From Methanofastidiosum sp. (GTDB lineage: Archaea; Methanobacteriota_B; Thermococci; Methanofastidiosales; Methanofastidiosaceae), in contig JABLXD010000015.1 in NCBI GenBank assembly GCA_013178285.1, forward strand, positions 1-45,104: 45,104 nucleotides of DNA. The letters run 5' to 3'. A model generated the notes under the pieces. That model was not told where the DNA came from. It saw nothing but the letters and a program-made list of their open reading frames with translations, and made no database searches. The translations under genes were made by a program, and so were the position numbers. Shown one piece after another: positions 24,812 through 33,678 of the stretch. Positions within the stretch are counted from its first letter, which is position 1, and each line of letters starts with the position of its first letter.

Positions 24812-26004
24812 CAGAGTTTAAGTTCCCTGATGTTGGGGAGGGTATAAAAGAAGGAACCATAAAAAAATGGCTTGTAAAAGAAGGAGATTATGTAAACGAG
24901 GATCAAGTTTTGGGAAACGTTGAAACTGATAAAGCAATAGTTGAAATCCCCTCTCCGGTCGCTGGCAAAATTCTTAAATTAGTGATGCCAGAAGGAAGCA
25001 AAGTTAACGTTGGAGAAACAATGGTAGTAATCGGTGATGAAGGGGAAAAAATACCCACAATAGAAAAGAAAGCTCAAATCAAGGAAAAAGAAGTTAAAGA
25101 AACAAAAAAAGAAGAATTAATCCAAACAATTAATGAAAAGAAAATCCAGGCCCCACCTTGGATTAGAAAACTTGCTTCAGATAGGGGCGTCGATTTATCC
25201 TTAGTAGCTCCAACAGGACCGCATGGTAGAATTACAGAACAAGACGTGCTTAATTCTGTTAAATCAGAACCAAAAATTAAAGTCAAACTTAATTACGATT
25301 TCTATGGCCATATAGAGCATATTCCCTTTGGAGGCGTAAGAGAAGTAATAGCTAATAGATTATCTGAGTCACTATATACGGCCCCTCATGCAGTTGCTAT
25401 TGATGAAGCAGATGTAACTGAGCTCTGGAATCTTAGAAAAAGTATGAATGAAAAAAAACAAGAAGATGGAATAAAACTTACATTCTTGCCATTTATAATG
25501 AAAGCAGTAGTTCATTCTTTAGAAAAACACCCCCTTATAAATTCAGAATTGGACCTTGAAAATAAAGACATTATAGTAAAGAAGTACTATAATTTAGGTG
25601 TTGCAGTTGATACAAATGACGGTCTTAAGGTATTGGTTATAAAGAAATGCGAAGACAAAAACTTATTACAAATTCAAAAAGAGCTAGTTGACTTATCTGA
25701 AAAAGCAAGAAATGGAACAATAGACCTTGCTGAATTAAAAGGAAGTACTTTTTCAATAACAAACTATGGATCAATAGGAGGTATGTATGGTATGCCTATT
25801 ATTAATCCTCCAGAAGCCGCAATTTTGGGTATAGGAAAAATAAAAGAATTGCCTAGAGTCATTGATAATAAAATAGTTCCAAGAAGGATAATGGGCCTGA
25901 CAGTTTCTTTTGATCACAGGGTTTTAGACGGTGCCGAAGTAGCAAGATTTATTAACACACTGACAGAATTTCTTGAAAATCCTTGGATGATCATTATTGA
26001 TTAA
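24805..26004 (+). CDS. pdhC: Dihydrolipoamide acyltransferase (E2)
   Basis: The core of the 2-oxoacid dehydrogenase complex. One N-terminal lipoyl domain (lipoylated Lys43 in VETDKAIVEIPSP), a basic linker rich in Lys and Glu, a peripheral-subunit-binding domain at about 115-150 (PPWIRKLASDRGVDLSLVAPTGPHGRI), and a catalytic domain ending in SFDHRVLDGAEVARFIN with the active-site His and Asp. At 399 residues it is a single-lipoyl-domain type. The start ATGGTAA overlaps the E1 beta stop. No E3 (dihydrolipoamide dehydrogenase) follows; the next gene converges with an 11-base overlap and encodes lipoate ligase. Confidence 0.94.
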   Translation: MVTEFKFPDVGEGIKEGTIKKWLVKEGDYVNEDQVLGNVETDKAIVEIPSPVAGKILKLVMPEGSKVNVGETMVVIGDEGEKIPTIEKKAQIKEKEVKETKKEELIQTINEKKIQAPPWIRKLASDRGVDLSLVAPTGPHGRITEQDVLNSVKSEPKIKVKLNYDFYGHIEHIPFGGVREVIANRLSESLYTAPHAVAIDEADVTELWNLRKSMNEKKQEDGIKLTFLPFIMKAVVHSLEKHPLINSELDLENKDIIVKKYYNLGVAVDTNDGLKVLVIKKCEDKNLLQIQKELVDLSEKARNGTIDLAELKGSTFSITNYGSIGGMYGMPIINPPEAAILGIGKIKELPRVIDNKIVPRRIMGLTVSFDHRVLDGAEVARFINTLTEFLENPWMIIID

Positions 26005-26731
26005 AAATCCACTCTTTTTTTATATATTTTTTTTCAACTAAGTCTCTAGCCTTTTTTATTTCGTTTATGGTCCAATAATTAGCTTCAAATTGCTTATTTT
26101 TAAGAAAAGAGTTTTTTAGTTCATTATATGCATCACAGTATGATATGTTTGCATGTTCTTTTATGCATGTAACTGGATTATAAATAGATTTTATACCTCC
26201 AGACGAACCACTATTATTAACAGTTAAATATGAGAACATTTCGTTTTGATCAATTTTATATAAAATAGTTCCATGTTGAATGCTAAGACTAACTTTATTC
26301 AGTTTACTATTACCCGATATTTTTTTTCCATTTACTTGAATATTGCTCGGAGGATCTATAGAAGAATTTATTCCTATTGATTTTAATCCCTCCATAATCC
26401 AAGTAAAAATAACCTCGTAAGATTTTTTAATATCTTTTGGCATTATTCCATAAGGCGTAATGACACTGTATACAATCTCTCCAGGGGAATTAAATACTGC
26501 CCCCCCTCCAGATATTCTACGTAGCATAATGATTTTATTTTCTATGCACTTGTCAACATCAATTTCATCTTCAAGAACTTGAAAACGTCCTATAGAAACA
26601 GCCTTTTTATCCCATCTCCAAAATCTAATTAGGGGTATGTTTGTCCGTTGCACATATTCAAGAGCAACTTCTTCAAAAGCCATGGCCATAAGAGGATCTA
26701 ACTTTTTTAATTCTATAAATCTCCAAATCAT
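25994..26731 (-). CDS. lplA: Lipoate-protein ligase A family protein
   Basis: Attaches lipoate to E2 lipoyl lysines through lipoyl-AMP. The family motif RRISGGGAVFNSPGEIVYSV is at residues 71-90 and the catalytic lysine region NGKKISGNS near 134-142. Its C-terminal 30 residues (ARDLVEKKYIKKEWIF) resemble the end of the accessory domain, which in some archaea is a separate LplB protein; here it appears reduced. The gene is convergent with E2 and overlaps it by 11 bases, so it is in the right place to serve this complex. GGG stands just upstream of ATG. An octanoyltransferase (LipM-like) role is an alternative. Confidence 0.88.
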   Translation of the reverse strand: MIWRFIELKKLDPLMAMAFEEVALEYVQRTNIPLIRFWRWDKKAVSIGRFQVLEDEIDVDKCIENKIIMLRRISGGGAVFNSPGEIVYSVITPYGIMPKDIKKSYEVIFTWIMEGLKSIGINSSIDPPSNIQVNGKKISGNSKLNKVSLSIQHGTILYKIDQNEMFSYLTVNNSGSSGGIKSIYNPVTCIKEHANISYCDAYNELKNSFLKNKQFEANYWTINEIKKARDLVEKKYIKKEWIFNQ

Positions 26732-26751
26732 TAAATCCCTAATTTTTTATT

Positions 26752-28134
26752 TCACATGAAACTATTCAAAAACTCTTTTGTATCCTCTGTATCTATCCAT
26801 CCCTTGTCCAATCCTTCTATCAAACTTTCGATTTTATCTACTTGATTTAATATTTTTCTATTCATTTTTTCATCTTCTATTTTTAATTCAGCATAGCCAC
26901 TTATAATAGAAAGAGGATTTCTAATATTATCAATTAAAAAAGCAATATATTGTATATTTTCTTGAAGTTGTGTATATGCCTTTTTCTTATCTGTAATATC
27001 CATAATTGTTATAATGTTGCCCCTTTCGGGATTTGAAACGTTTAACGGGCTGCCCCTTAGGTGGCAATCAAAGATAGTTCCATCTTTTCTTTTCCATCTA
27101 GTTTCTATGTCTAAAATTTTATTTTCTTGATTGCTAAGGTCAAATTCTCTCCCTATTCGACCATATTCTTTTTCATCATCGTAAAATATTTTTGTATCAT
27201 TTTTTAAAAGTTCTTCATGAGAATATCCTGTCATTTCACACATTCTTGGATTGCACCACTGTATCCTTCTCCCATTTAAAAGTCCAATACCTACTGGAGC
27301 CGCTGCAAATATCCCATTCAAAGTATTTTCTCTTGTTTGAAGTTCTTCTTGAATTTTTTTTCTATCTGTTATATCAATACCCATCTCGACAGTAAGCATT
27401 GTTCCATCGTAATCTTTGAAAGGGAAATCATAGATTTGATAGATTTTACCGTTTACTTGAGTTCTTTCATTAATATTTATTTTTTTAGTTGAAAATACTT
27501 CTAGTACCGGGCATGATAAACAAGGTTCTCTGTTTCTATCTTCAAATCCATGGAATATTTTGTAACAACTTCTTCCATCGGCCAAATCAAAATTATCCCT
27601 TAAATAACGATTAACAAATTTTATTGAAAGGTCTGAACCAAAAACACAAACATATGCTGGCAATTCTTCCAACAATGAATATAATCTTTTTCTACTGGCA
27701 GTAATAGCTTCTAAGACTGCTCTTTTTTCTTTAATATCATTTAAAATAAAATGGCCTTTAACGTAATGACCTTTACTATCATATACTATTTTACCGTTAA
27801 TAGAAAACAATGCCCTAGTTTTATCTTTCTTTATGATTTCAAATTCTACGTCTTTTGCAATACCCTTTTCTAGAAAATCTTCAAAAAAATAATTAAAATC
27901 TTCACGGTATTCTGGCGGGATATAATTTATAAAAAAATCCCCTATGATATCCTCTTCTGAATATTTTAAATAATCAAGGCAAGTTTTATTTAATTTAAGT
28001 ATTTTCCCATTCTTATCTATAGAAATATAACTAAGTGGAGCATTATCAAAGAGGAACTTATAGCACTGATAATTTTCTCTGAGTTGAGATATTTCTTCTA
28101 GTAGCTGTTCTTTTGATTTTTCTTTGTCATCCAT
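26752..28134 (-). CDS. Multi-PAS sensor protein with degenerate histidine-kinase helix
   Basis: A cytoplasmic signalling protein of 460 residues: a short coiled coil (about 1-25), PAS 1 (about 25-145), PAS 2 (about 145-265) with a cysteine cluster CYKIF...EPCLSCPVLE, PAS 3 (about 268-385, ending IITIMDITDKKKA), and a final helical pair. That helical region reads FLIDNIRNPLSIISGYAEL, like an H-box in which the phospho-accepting His is replaced, and no ATPase domain follows. It therefore cannot act as an ordinary histidine kinase. The cysteines could hold metal or an iron-sulfur cluster. Similar kinase-less PAS proteins are common in methanogens; the output partner is unknown. Confidence 0.82.
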   Translation of the reverse strand: MDDKEKSKEQLLEEISQLRENYQCYKFLFDNAPLSYISIDKNGKILKLNKTCLDYLKYSEEDIIGDFFINYIPPEYREDFNYFFEDFLEKGIAKDVEFEIIKKDKTRALFSINGKIVYDSKGHYVKGHFILNDIKEKRAVLEAITASRKRLYSLLEELPAYVCVFGSDLSIKFVNRYLRDNFDLADGRSCYKIFHGFEDRNREPCLSCPVLEVFSTKKININERTQVNGKIYQIYDFPFKDYDGTMLTVEMGIDITDRKKIQEELQTRENTLNGIFAAAPVGIGLLNGRRIQWCNPRMCEMTGYSHEELLKNDTKIFYDDEKEYGRIGREFDLSNQENKILDIETRWKRKDGTIFDCHLRGSPLNVSNPERGNIITIMDITDKKKAYTQLQENIQYIAFLIDNIRNPLSIISGYAELKIEDEKMNRKILNQVDKIESLIEGLDKGWIDTEDTKEFLNSFM

Positions 28135-28233
28135 CCGTCTTCCTCATTTTTATCAAAATAGTTGAAATTATCCTTAAATTCAATATTTGTTCAAAAGACT
28201 AATATCATTATATATTTATTTTATTTAATTTAA

Positions 28234-28962
28234 CTATTTATTAATTTTTCCCCAAGGGCAAACTTTTAAGCATATTCCACAGACCATTACCCCTATATCT
28301 GGATCTTCTGAAAATTCCTGGAGTTTTGAAACGCACTTAGTAATGTCAAGAGAAGTTTCTCTATCTTCTGGATAATCTTTGAAATTAGCATTTTTTAATG
28401 CACCAACAATACACTCATCAATACATTTTTGGCATTCCCCACATTTATTTTCAAGAGGCGTTCCTGTCTTTAAAGGTGCATCAGTAAGTATTGAAGCAAA
28501 ACGAATACGCGGGCCATAATCTTCAGTTATTAAATTTAAAGATTTACCAATCCATCCAATCCCTGCTGCCCTTGCAATTGCCCGGTGAGATATAAAACTT
28601 CGCCAAATTTTATCTTTAAGAGGTTTGGACGCAAGTATTGGAAAAGCTTTATATTTTTTTGATTCTAAAAATTTTGTAATTTCATAAGCTATAAAATCTA
28701 ATCTATCATTTATCATGATATAATGTTTAGCATAAATTGGTCTACTTCCAGGAAGTTTCTCAAGGATTTCATCCGGTACCTTTAACCCTATGCTAATGCC
28801 TCGTGAGTAATTATCAAGAAGATCTTTTGGATAAGTTTCATATTCTCTTAGTAAATCAAGATCTGCAACCCCAAAAGTATCCACCCCAAGATTATATGAC
28901 TTTTCTATTAATTCACAAGTTAAATCAGATTCAATTTCCTTTGAATCATTTATTTTTTTCAT
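28234..28962 (-). CDS. QueG-like double 4Fe-4S cluster protein
   Basis: Related to epoxyqueuosine reductase (QueG) and reductive-dehalogenase-like iron-sulfur proteins. Signs are RAIARAAGIGWIGKSLNLI, and a C-terminal two-cluster ferredoxin motif, CGECQKCIDECIVGAL and then CGICLKVCPWGK. Length is 242 residues, shorter than bacterial QueG (about 350-380) because the C-terminal HEAT-like part is absent. Archaea usually make archaeosine, not queuosine, so the substrate is probably different. The gene stands alone between a PAS sensor and a transporter. Confidence 0.82.
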   Translation of the reverse strand: MKKINDSKEIESDLTCELIEKSYNLGVDTFGVADLDLLREYETYPKDLLDNYSRGISIGLKVPDEILEKLPGSRPIYAKHYIMINDRLDFIAYEITKFLESKKYKAFPILASKPLKDKIWRSFISHRAIARAAGIGWIGKSLNLITEDYGPRIRFASILTDAPLKTGTPLENKCGECQKCIDECIVGALKNANFKDYPEDRETSLDITKCVSKLQEFSEDPDIGVMVCGICLKVCPWGKINK

Positions 28963-29008
28963 GTTTTAAATTAATAATGATTTTTTATAAATATATTGTA
29001 AAATTAGT

Positions 29009-29893
29009 TTACTCTTTTATTGCCAAATAGTTTGATACAAGAATCAACCCTCCGCCTAAAAAAATACTTGAACTGAGATATTGGCTGAATAAAACAATTC
29101 CCAAAATTGAAGCCACAACTGGTTCTAAAATCAGAATAACTCCTGCTTTTGACGCTTCTACGTTTGTAATTCCTTTATAGAAGAAATAATTGGGCAAGAA
29201 TGCACCAACAAGAGAGAATAAAACAAAGAACGCCCAATATTCAATTGGAAATTGATACGATAATCTTGTCAATGAACCATTTTGATAAATTAATTTAGCC
29301 GCTGGCCATAAAATTATCAGCCAAAGAAATGATATAAGTGAATAAGCCGATAATGTATTTATGTAATAGACTTTATTGATGCTAGTTTTCCTAGCAAAAA
29401 CAACCCACAAAGATAAGAATATGCCTGCAATCAAAGAGGAAACTATTCCTTTTGAACTGCCGATATTACTAATATTCCAAGGAGACAGAAGGAAGATTAC
29501 TCCAAGAAATGCAATAGATACAGGCAATAATTTTTTTCTAGATATCTCTTCATTAAGGAAAACACTGCCAAATAATGTAGTCCAAATTGGTTGAGTATAG
29601 AGAAGAAGAGCAACTATTGCCACAGGAGTTCCAAATACGACACCCCCAAATTGAGTCAATTGCAATAATGCACCAATAAAGCCATATACTATAAAAAAAA
29701 CAAGGGTGTTCTTGGATAGGGGCATTGTTTTTTTAATGGCCAGAATAGGCAACGTTATTAAGAAAAGAAATAATAAGGAGTAAGCAGATATTTCATATAA
29801 AGAAAATCCTAAATTTGAAAAAAACTGTCCCCCAGGGATTATTAGACCACAGAATATTGCAGAAATGATTATGTTCCAATATTCCTTCTTCAT
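29009..29893 (-). CDS. EamA/DMT family transporter
   Basis: A ten-helix permease of the drug/metabolite transporter superfamily, 294 residues. Two EamA halves are visible; the second ends with FFYKGITNVEASKAGVILILEPVVASILG, a strongly typical segment, and the first with FGGVVFGTPVAIVALLLYTQPIWTTLFG. Such proteins export or import amino acids, nucleotides and other small metabolites; this substrate is unknown. A second member lies at 41931. Confidence 0.88.
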   Translation of the reverse strand: MKKEYWNIIISAIFCGLIIPGGQFFSNLGFSLYEISAYSLLFLFLITLPILAIKKTMPLSKNTLVFFIVYGFIGALLQLTQFGGVVFGTPVAIVALLLYTQPIWTTLFGSVFLNEEISRKKLLPVSIAFLGVIFLLSPWNISNIGSSKGIVSSLIAGIFLSLWVVFARKTSINKVYYINTLSAYSLISFLWLIILWPAAKLIYQNGSLTRLSYQFPIEYWAFFVLFSLVGAFLPNYFFYKGITNVEASKAGVILILEPVVASILGIVLFSQYLSSSIFLGGGLILVSNYLAIKE

Positions 29894-29923
29894 GAATTCC
29901 TGTGCTGTATTTTACTTATTAAT

Positions 29924-30640
29924 CTATTTATCATCTAAAGTAAAGTATATCCTTCTATTATTCTTTCCCTTATTTACAGCCTCAAGAAAAGTAATCTTAC
30001 CTATTTCTTTTAAACTTTTGATGTGGCATCCACCATCTGCCTGAGCATCGAATCCTTTGATATCTACAATTCTTAATTCTTTTAACTCATGGGGAAAATC
30101 CATGGCAAGTTTGAATAGCGATGGATCTTTTTTGGCCTCTTCGAGGTCTTTGTAGTAAATATCTACCGGAAGATCTCTCTCAATAATCTCATTGGCTTCT
30201 TCAATTATTTTTTTGATAAAATCGACATCAAATTTATCCATATTGAGATCTATTCTACCTTTTTCAGGGGTCAATTGATTTCCAGTTATTAACAAATTGT
30301 AATTTCTATTAAATACTCCTGATATTAGGTGGGCGGCAGTGTGATATCTCATTAACTTGTATCTCCTATCCCAATTTATAACACAATTAACTTCATCGCC
30401 TTCCTTTAGACCCTCTTTATCAATTTCGTGACTTATACTTCCTTCGAATTTACCCACATATATGACATTGTATTCTTTCCCATCTTTTTTATTAATAATT
30501 TTACCAGTATCCCACTCAACTCCGCCACTATTTGGATAGAATGATGTTTTATCTAATATTATATATTTGCCTTTAGCAGATACGACATTGGCATCAAATT
30601 CTTTTAGATATGAATCTTTCATATACAAACAGTCTTCCAT
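29924..30640 (-). CDS. alaX: Alanyl-tRNA editing protein AlaX
   Basis: A free-standing editing domain that removes Ser or Gly mis-attached to tRNA-Ala. The zinc-site motif HTAAH has His100 and His104, and the second half of the site lies in DGGCHIKSLKEIGKI near His206. The N-terminal domain (LDKTSFYPNSGGVEWDTGKI) is the beta-barrel shared with AlaRS. The length of 238 residues fits the medium AlaX-M form. GGTG on the minus strand (30649-30646) stands five bases before ATG. Confidence 0.92.
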   Translation of the reverse strand: MEDCLYMKDSYLKEFDANVVSAKGKYIILDKTSFYPNSGGVEWDTGKIINKKDGKEYNVIYVGKFEGSISHEIDKEGLKEGDEVNCVINWDRRYKLMRYHTAAHLISGVFNRNYNLLITGNQLTPEKGRIDLNMDKFDVDFIKKIIEEANEIIERDLPVDIYYKDLEEAKKDPSLFKLAMDFPHELKELRIVDIKGFDAQADGGCHIKSLKEIGKITFLEAVNKGKNNRRIYFTLDDK

Positions 30641-30690
30641 TCAATCACCAGAAGTTTAAATATAAAAAATAAAAAAATTAAATTTTTTTA

Positions 30691-32028
30691 TTATAGGCCT
30701 ATTGAGCTAATTAATGCCCTGACGGCATTAACTAATATAATGAATATTACAATAGGAGCTACAACTCTAAGGATCCAGATCCAAACTGGCTCAAGTTTGA
30801 ATGCTCCTTCTGAAGTTGTTTCTTTCTTTGCAACATCCACTATTAACCATCCGACAAATAGTGCAATTAGCATACCGCCTAGTGGAAGCATTATATCTGA
30901 TAGAAGACTCATAGCATCTAAGAATGGCAGGCCTGCAATGTTTATTGGCACCGCCCCTTGAGACAAAGCTGATGGTATACCCAACAAAAAGATTGCCCCA
31001 CCTATTACTAGAGCTGCTTTATGTCTTGCCCATTTAACATTATCAATCATGTATGCTACCACTACTTCTAACAATGAAATAGCAGAAGTAATCGCTGCCA
31101 CCAATAGAAGTACGAAGAATAATCCTGACCATACTGTACCTGCTGGCATTAGTGCAAAGACTTTAGGCAATGTTATAAAAGTAAGCCCTGGCCCTGCTCC
31201 GGGTTCGACTCCAAATGCAAAAACTGCTGGGAATATAACAAAGCCTGCTAAGATAGCTACTAATGTATCCAGTAATGTGACTGTAGCTGCTGACTGTGGT
31301 AAAGATGCCTTTTTTGAACCTAAGTAGCTTCCATAGGTTATCATAGCTCCCATTCCAAGAGAAAGTGAGAAAAATGCCTGTCCTAACGCGGCTAGTAAAG
31401 TTTTACTAGTTATCTTTGAGAAATCAGGATATAGATAGAAGCTGATCCCTGCCCCTGCTCCTGGTAAGGTTACAGCCCTTACAATGAGCAATAATAATAT
31501 TAAGAAAAGTGCGGGCATCAGTATTTTGCACCAATCTTCTATTCCTTTACCAACCCCTCTATAGACAACATAAATTGTAATAGCCATGAATATAGCATGG
31601 AACAACACAGTTTGTGGACCATTGCCTATAAACCCTAAGAAGTAACTAGTAGCATCTGTAGAAGGATTGATTAATCCTGTAAATGAACTTATTACATACT
31701 TTATTGTCCACCCTCCAATTACAGAGTAAAATGACAATATTATAAATCCAGATGCAACACCTAGCCACCCTACAATGGGCCATGCCCCTCCTTTGAGCTT
31801 TTGGAATGCCCCAACGGGATTAAGTTTTGTAGATCGACCGATTACAAATTCGGCGAGCATTACAGAAACACCAATAGTGAAAACTATTAGTAGATATATC
31901 AATACGAATGCAGCTCCACCGTTTGCACCGGTAAGATATGGGAAACGCCAGATATTTCCTAAGCCAATTGCTGAACCAGCAGCAGCTAACCAGAAACCTG
32001 TCTTACTACCCCATGTTTCTCTTTCCAT
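30691..32028 (-). CDS. Neurotransmitter:sodium symporter (NSS/SNF) family transporter
   Basis: A LeuT-fold Na+-coupled importer, usually of amino acids, with about 11-12 helices in 445 residues. The first helix SKTGFWLAAAGSAIGLGNIWRFPYLTGANGGAAF carries the unwound region that binds Na+ and substrate. The SLSLGMGAMITYGSYLG helix 6 motif is also present. GGAGG lies seven bases before the ATG. A TATA-like AACTTATATATTAG is at about 32106-32119 on the minus strand, leaving a leader of some 60 bases. The ligand is not readable. Confidence 0.92.
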   Translation of the reverse strand: MERETWGSKTGFWLAAAGSAIGLGNIWRFPYLTGANGGAAFVLIYLLIVFTIGVSVMLAEFVIGRSTKLNPVGAFQKLKGGAWPIVGWLGVASGFIILSFYSVIGGWTIKYVISSFTGLINPSTDATSYFLGFIGNGPQTVLFHAIFMAITIYVVYRGVGKGIEDWCKILMPALFLILLLLIVRAVTLPGAGAGISFYLYPDFSKITSKTLLAALGQAFFSLSLGMGAMITYGSYLGSKKASLPQSAATVTLLDTLVAILAGFVIFPAVFAFGVEPGAGPGLTFITLPKVFALMPAGTVWSGLFFVLLLVAAITSAISLLEVVVAYMIDNVKWARHKAALVIGGAIFLLGIPSALSQGAVPINIAGLPFLDAMSLLSDIMLPLGGMLIALFVGWLIVDVAKKETTSEGAFKLEPVWIWILRVVAPIVIFIILVNAVRALISSIGL

Positions 32029-32040
32029 TTTTTAACCTCC

Positions 32041-32299
32041 TTAATTATTAAGTCCCTTAAACCAAGTTTAGCTTAGTTTATCAAGACATTGTCTAATTGT
32101 TTGTTAACTAATATATAAGTTTTACCGATTAAATTTTACTTTATCTAATATTTTCCAAAAATTAATAGTATTTTCTTTGCCGATTAATTACGCCATTCTA
32201 TTTAATTTTATTATTTAGTATAATCATATTTTCATTATATTTTTATTAAATAATAGTAAAACTTAAGTAATTATATGTCATTTTTAGTAGGGGATAAAA
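32041..32299. promoter_or_regulatory. Divergent promoter region between NSS transporter and fasciclin gene
   Basis: The leftward promoter is TATA-like near 32106-32119. Its leader contains the palindrome TAAACTTGGTTTA (plus direct repeats of TAAACT) that could form a small hairpin before the ribosome binding site. The rightward gene has AT-rich candidates around 32235-32275. No RNA gene is recognised. Confidence 0.35.
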
Positions 32300-32749
32300 A
32301 TGAAAAATATAGTTGAAACTGCCATTGCAGCAGGAAATTTTAAAACGTTAGTTGAAGCAGTAAAAGCTGCAGGTTTAGTAGATGCATTAAGTGGTTCCGG
32401 ACCCTTTACCGTTTTTGCTCCTCAAGATAGTGCATTCGCTGCACTACCCCCTGGTACGGTCGAGGGATTGTTAAAAGACAAAGCAAAATTATCAGATATT
32501 TTGAAGTATCATGTAGTATCTGGGAAATATGACCTTTCAGAACTTAGAAAGAGATCTGGAATGCAAAGTCAAATGACGAAACTAAAAACATTGCAAGGTA
32601 AAGAGCTTAAAATATCTTCTGCCAAATCAACTTCAGGGTCTGATGAAATAGAAACTGTAATGCTTGAAAGTTCAGTCGTTATTAAACCCGATATACTATG
32701 TTCTAATGGAATATGTCACATGATTGACAGAGTTTTAATACCTAAATAA
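32300..32749 (+). CDS. Fasciclin (FAS1) domain protein without signal peptide
   Basis: A single FAS1 domain filling all 149 residues: NIVETAIAAGNFKTLVEAVKAAGLVDAL, GPFTVFAPQDSAFAALPPGTVEGLL, and the YH motif ILKYHVVSGKY, ending ICSNGICHMIDRVLIPK in the form LCSNGICHMIDRVLIP. FAS1 domains mediate adhesion and are usually exported, but here the domain begins at residue 2 and no signal peptide is visible, so it is probably cytoplasmic. GGGGA lies before the ATG. It is separated from the next gene by 27 bases. Confidence 0.92.
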   Translation: MKNIVETAIAAGNFKTLVEAVKAAGLVDALSGSGPFTVFAPQDSAFAALPPGTVEGLLKDKAKLSDILKYHVVSGKYDLSELRKRSGMQSQMTKLKTLQGKELKISSAKSTSGSDEIETVMLESSVVIKPDILCSNGICHMIDRVLIPK

Positions 32750-32776
32750 AATTAATTTTTATTTTTTCGTGAGTAA

Positions 32777-33676
32777 ATGAAAGATTTTTTTAAACCTGTT
32801 TACTTATCTATGAGTAAAGAAGATTTTGAATTTAAATTAAATAAATCTATCGGGATATTATCAAAATGTAACTTATGTCCTAGAAAATGTAATGTAAATA
32901 GATGTGAAGGTGAGTTAGGAGTTTGTAATTCTGGGATTAATTTAAGAATCTCAAGCTATGGCCCTCATTATGGCGAAGAGAAAGAGCTTGTAGGAAAATA
33001 TGGATCAGGAACTATTTTTTTTACTAATTGCAATTTAAAATGTATATTTTGCCAAAATTATGATATAAGTCATTTGGGCCAAGGATATGAAGTTACTAAT
33101 GAACAACTTTCAAAAATAATGCTCTATCTTCAAAATAAAGGATGTCACAATATCAATCTTGTAACTCCAACTCATTTCATGCCTCAAATATTACAATCGG
33201 TATATTTGGCAATAAAAGACGGATTAAAAATACCCTTAGTGTATAATTGTGGTGGGTATGAGAGTTTAGATTCCATTAAAATATTAGAGGGTATAATAGA
33301 CATCTATATGCCCGATTTTAAATTTGGAGATAATAAATCGGCATTAAAGTATATTGGAGTCAAAGATTATTTTAATCGAGCAAAGGAGGCTATAAAAGAA
33401 ATGCACAAACAAGTAGGGGATTTGAAACTAGATAATGATAGAATTGCAAGGAGTGGATTAATCATAAGACACCTTGTAATGCCAAACAATTCTTCTAATT
33501 CTGAAAAAGTTATTGAATTCATTTCAAATGAGATATCTAAAAAATCATATTTTAATCTCATGGAACAATACAGACCTTGTTACAAAGCAATTGATTATCC
33601 AGAGATTAATAGAAAATTAAAAAGACAAGAATATTTGGATTGTTTAAAGATTGCAAAAAGATTAATTAATTATTAG
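32777..33676 (+). CDS. Radical SAM protein, PflA-like (MJ0804-type)
   Basis: A radical SAM enzyme with the cluster motif CNLKCIFCQNYDISH (Cys85, Cys89, Cys92). Before it is an extra cysteine-rich segment, CNLCPRKCNVNRCEGELGVC, typical of the putative pyruvate-formate-lyase-activating-like family that is widespread in archaea and anaerobic bacteria. The family function is not settled; glycyl-radical activation is not supported by any neighbour here. It follows the fasciclin gene by 27 bases and converges on the phosphoesterase. Confidence 0.88.
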   Translation: MKDFFKPVYLSMSKEDFEFKLNKSIGILSKCNLCPRKCNVNRCEGELGVCNSGINLRISSYGPHYGEEKELVGKYGSGTIFFTNCNLKCIFCQNYDISHLGQGYEVTNEQLSKIMLYLQNKGCHNINLVTPTHFMPQILQSVYLAIKDGLKIPLVYNCGGYESLDSIKILEGIIDIYMPDFKFGDNKSALKYIGVKDYFNRAKEAIKEMHKQVGDLKLDNDRIARSGLIIRHLVMPNNSSNSEKVIEFISNEISKKSYFNLMEQYRPCYKAIDYPEINRKLKRQEYLDCLKIAKRLINY

Positions 33677-33678
33677 AA

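Noticed and set aside
31190-31215. tRNA T-arm-like GGGTTCGACTCC
   Set aside because: It lies inside the NSS transporter coding frame and has no surrounding cloverleaf stems.
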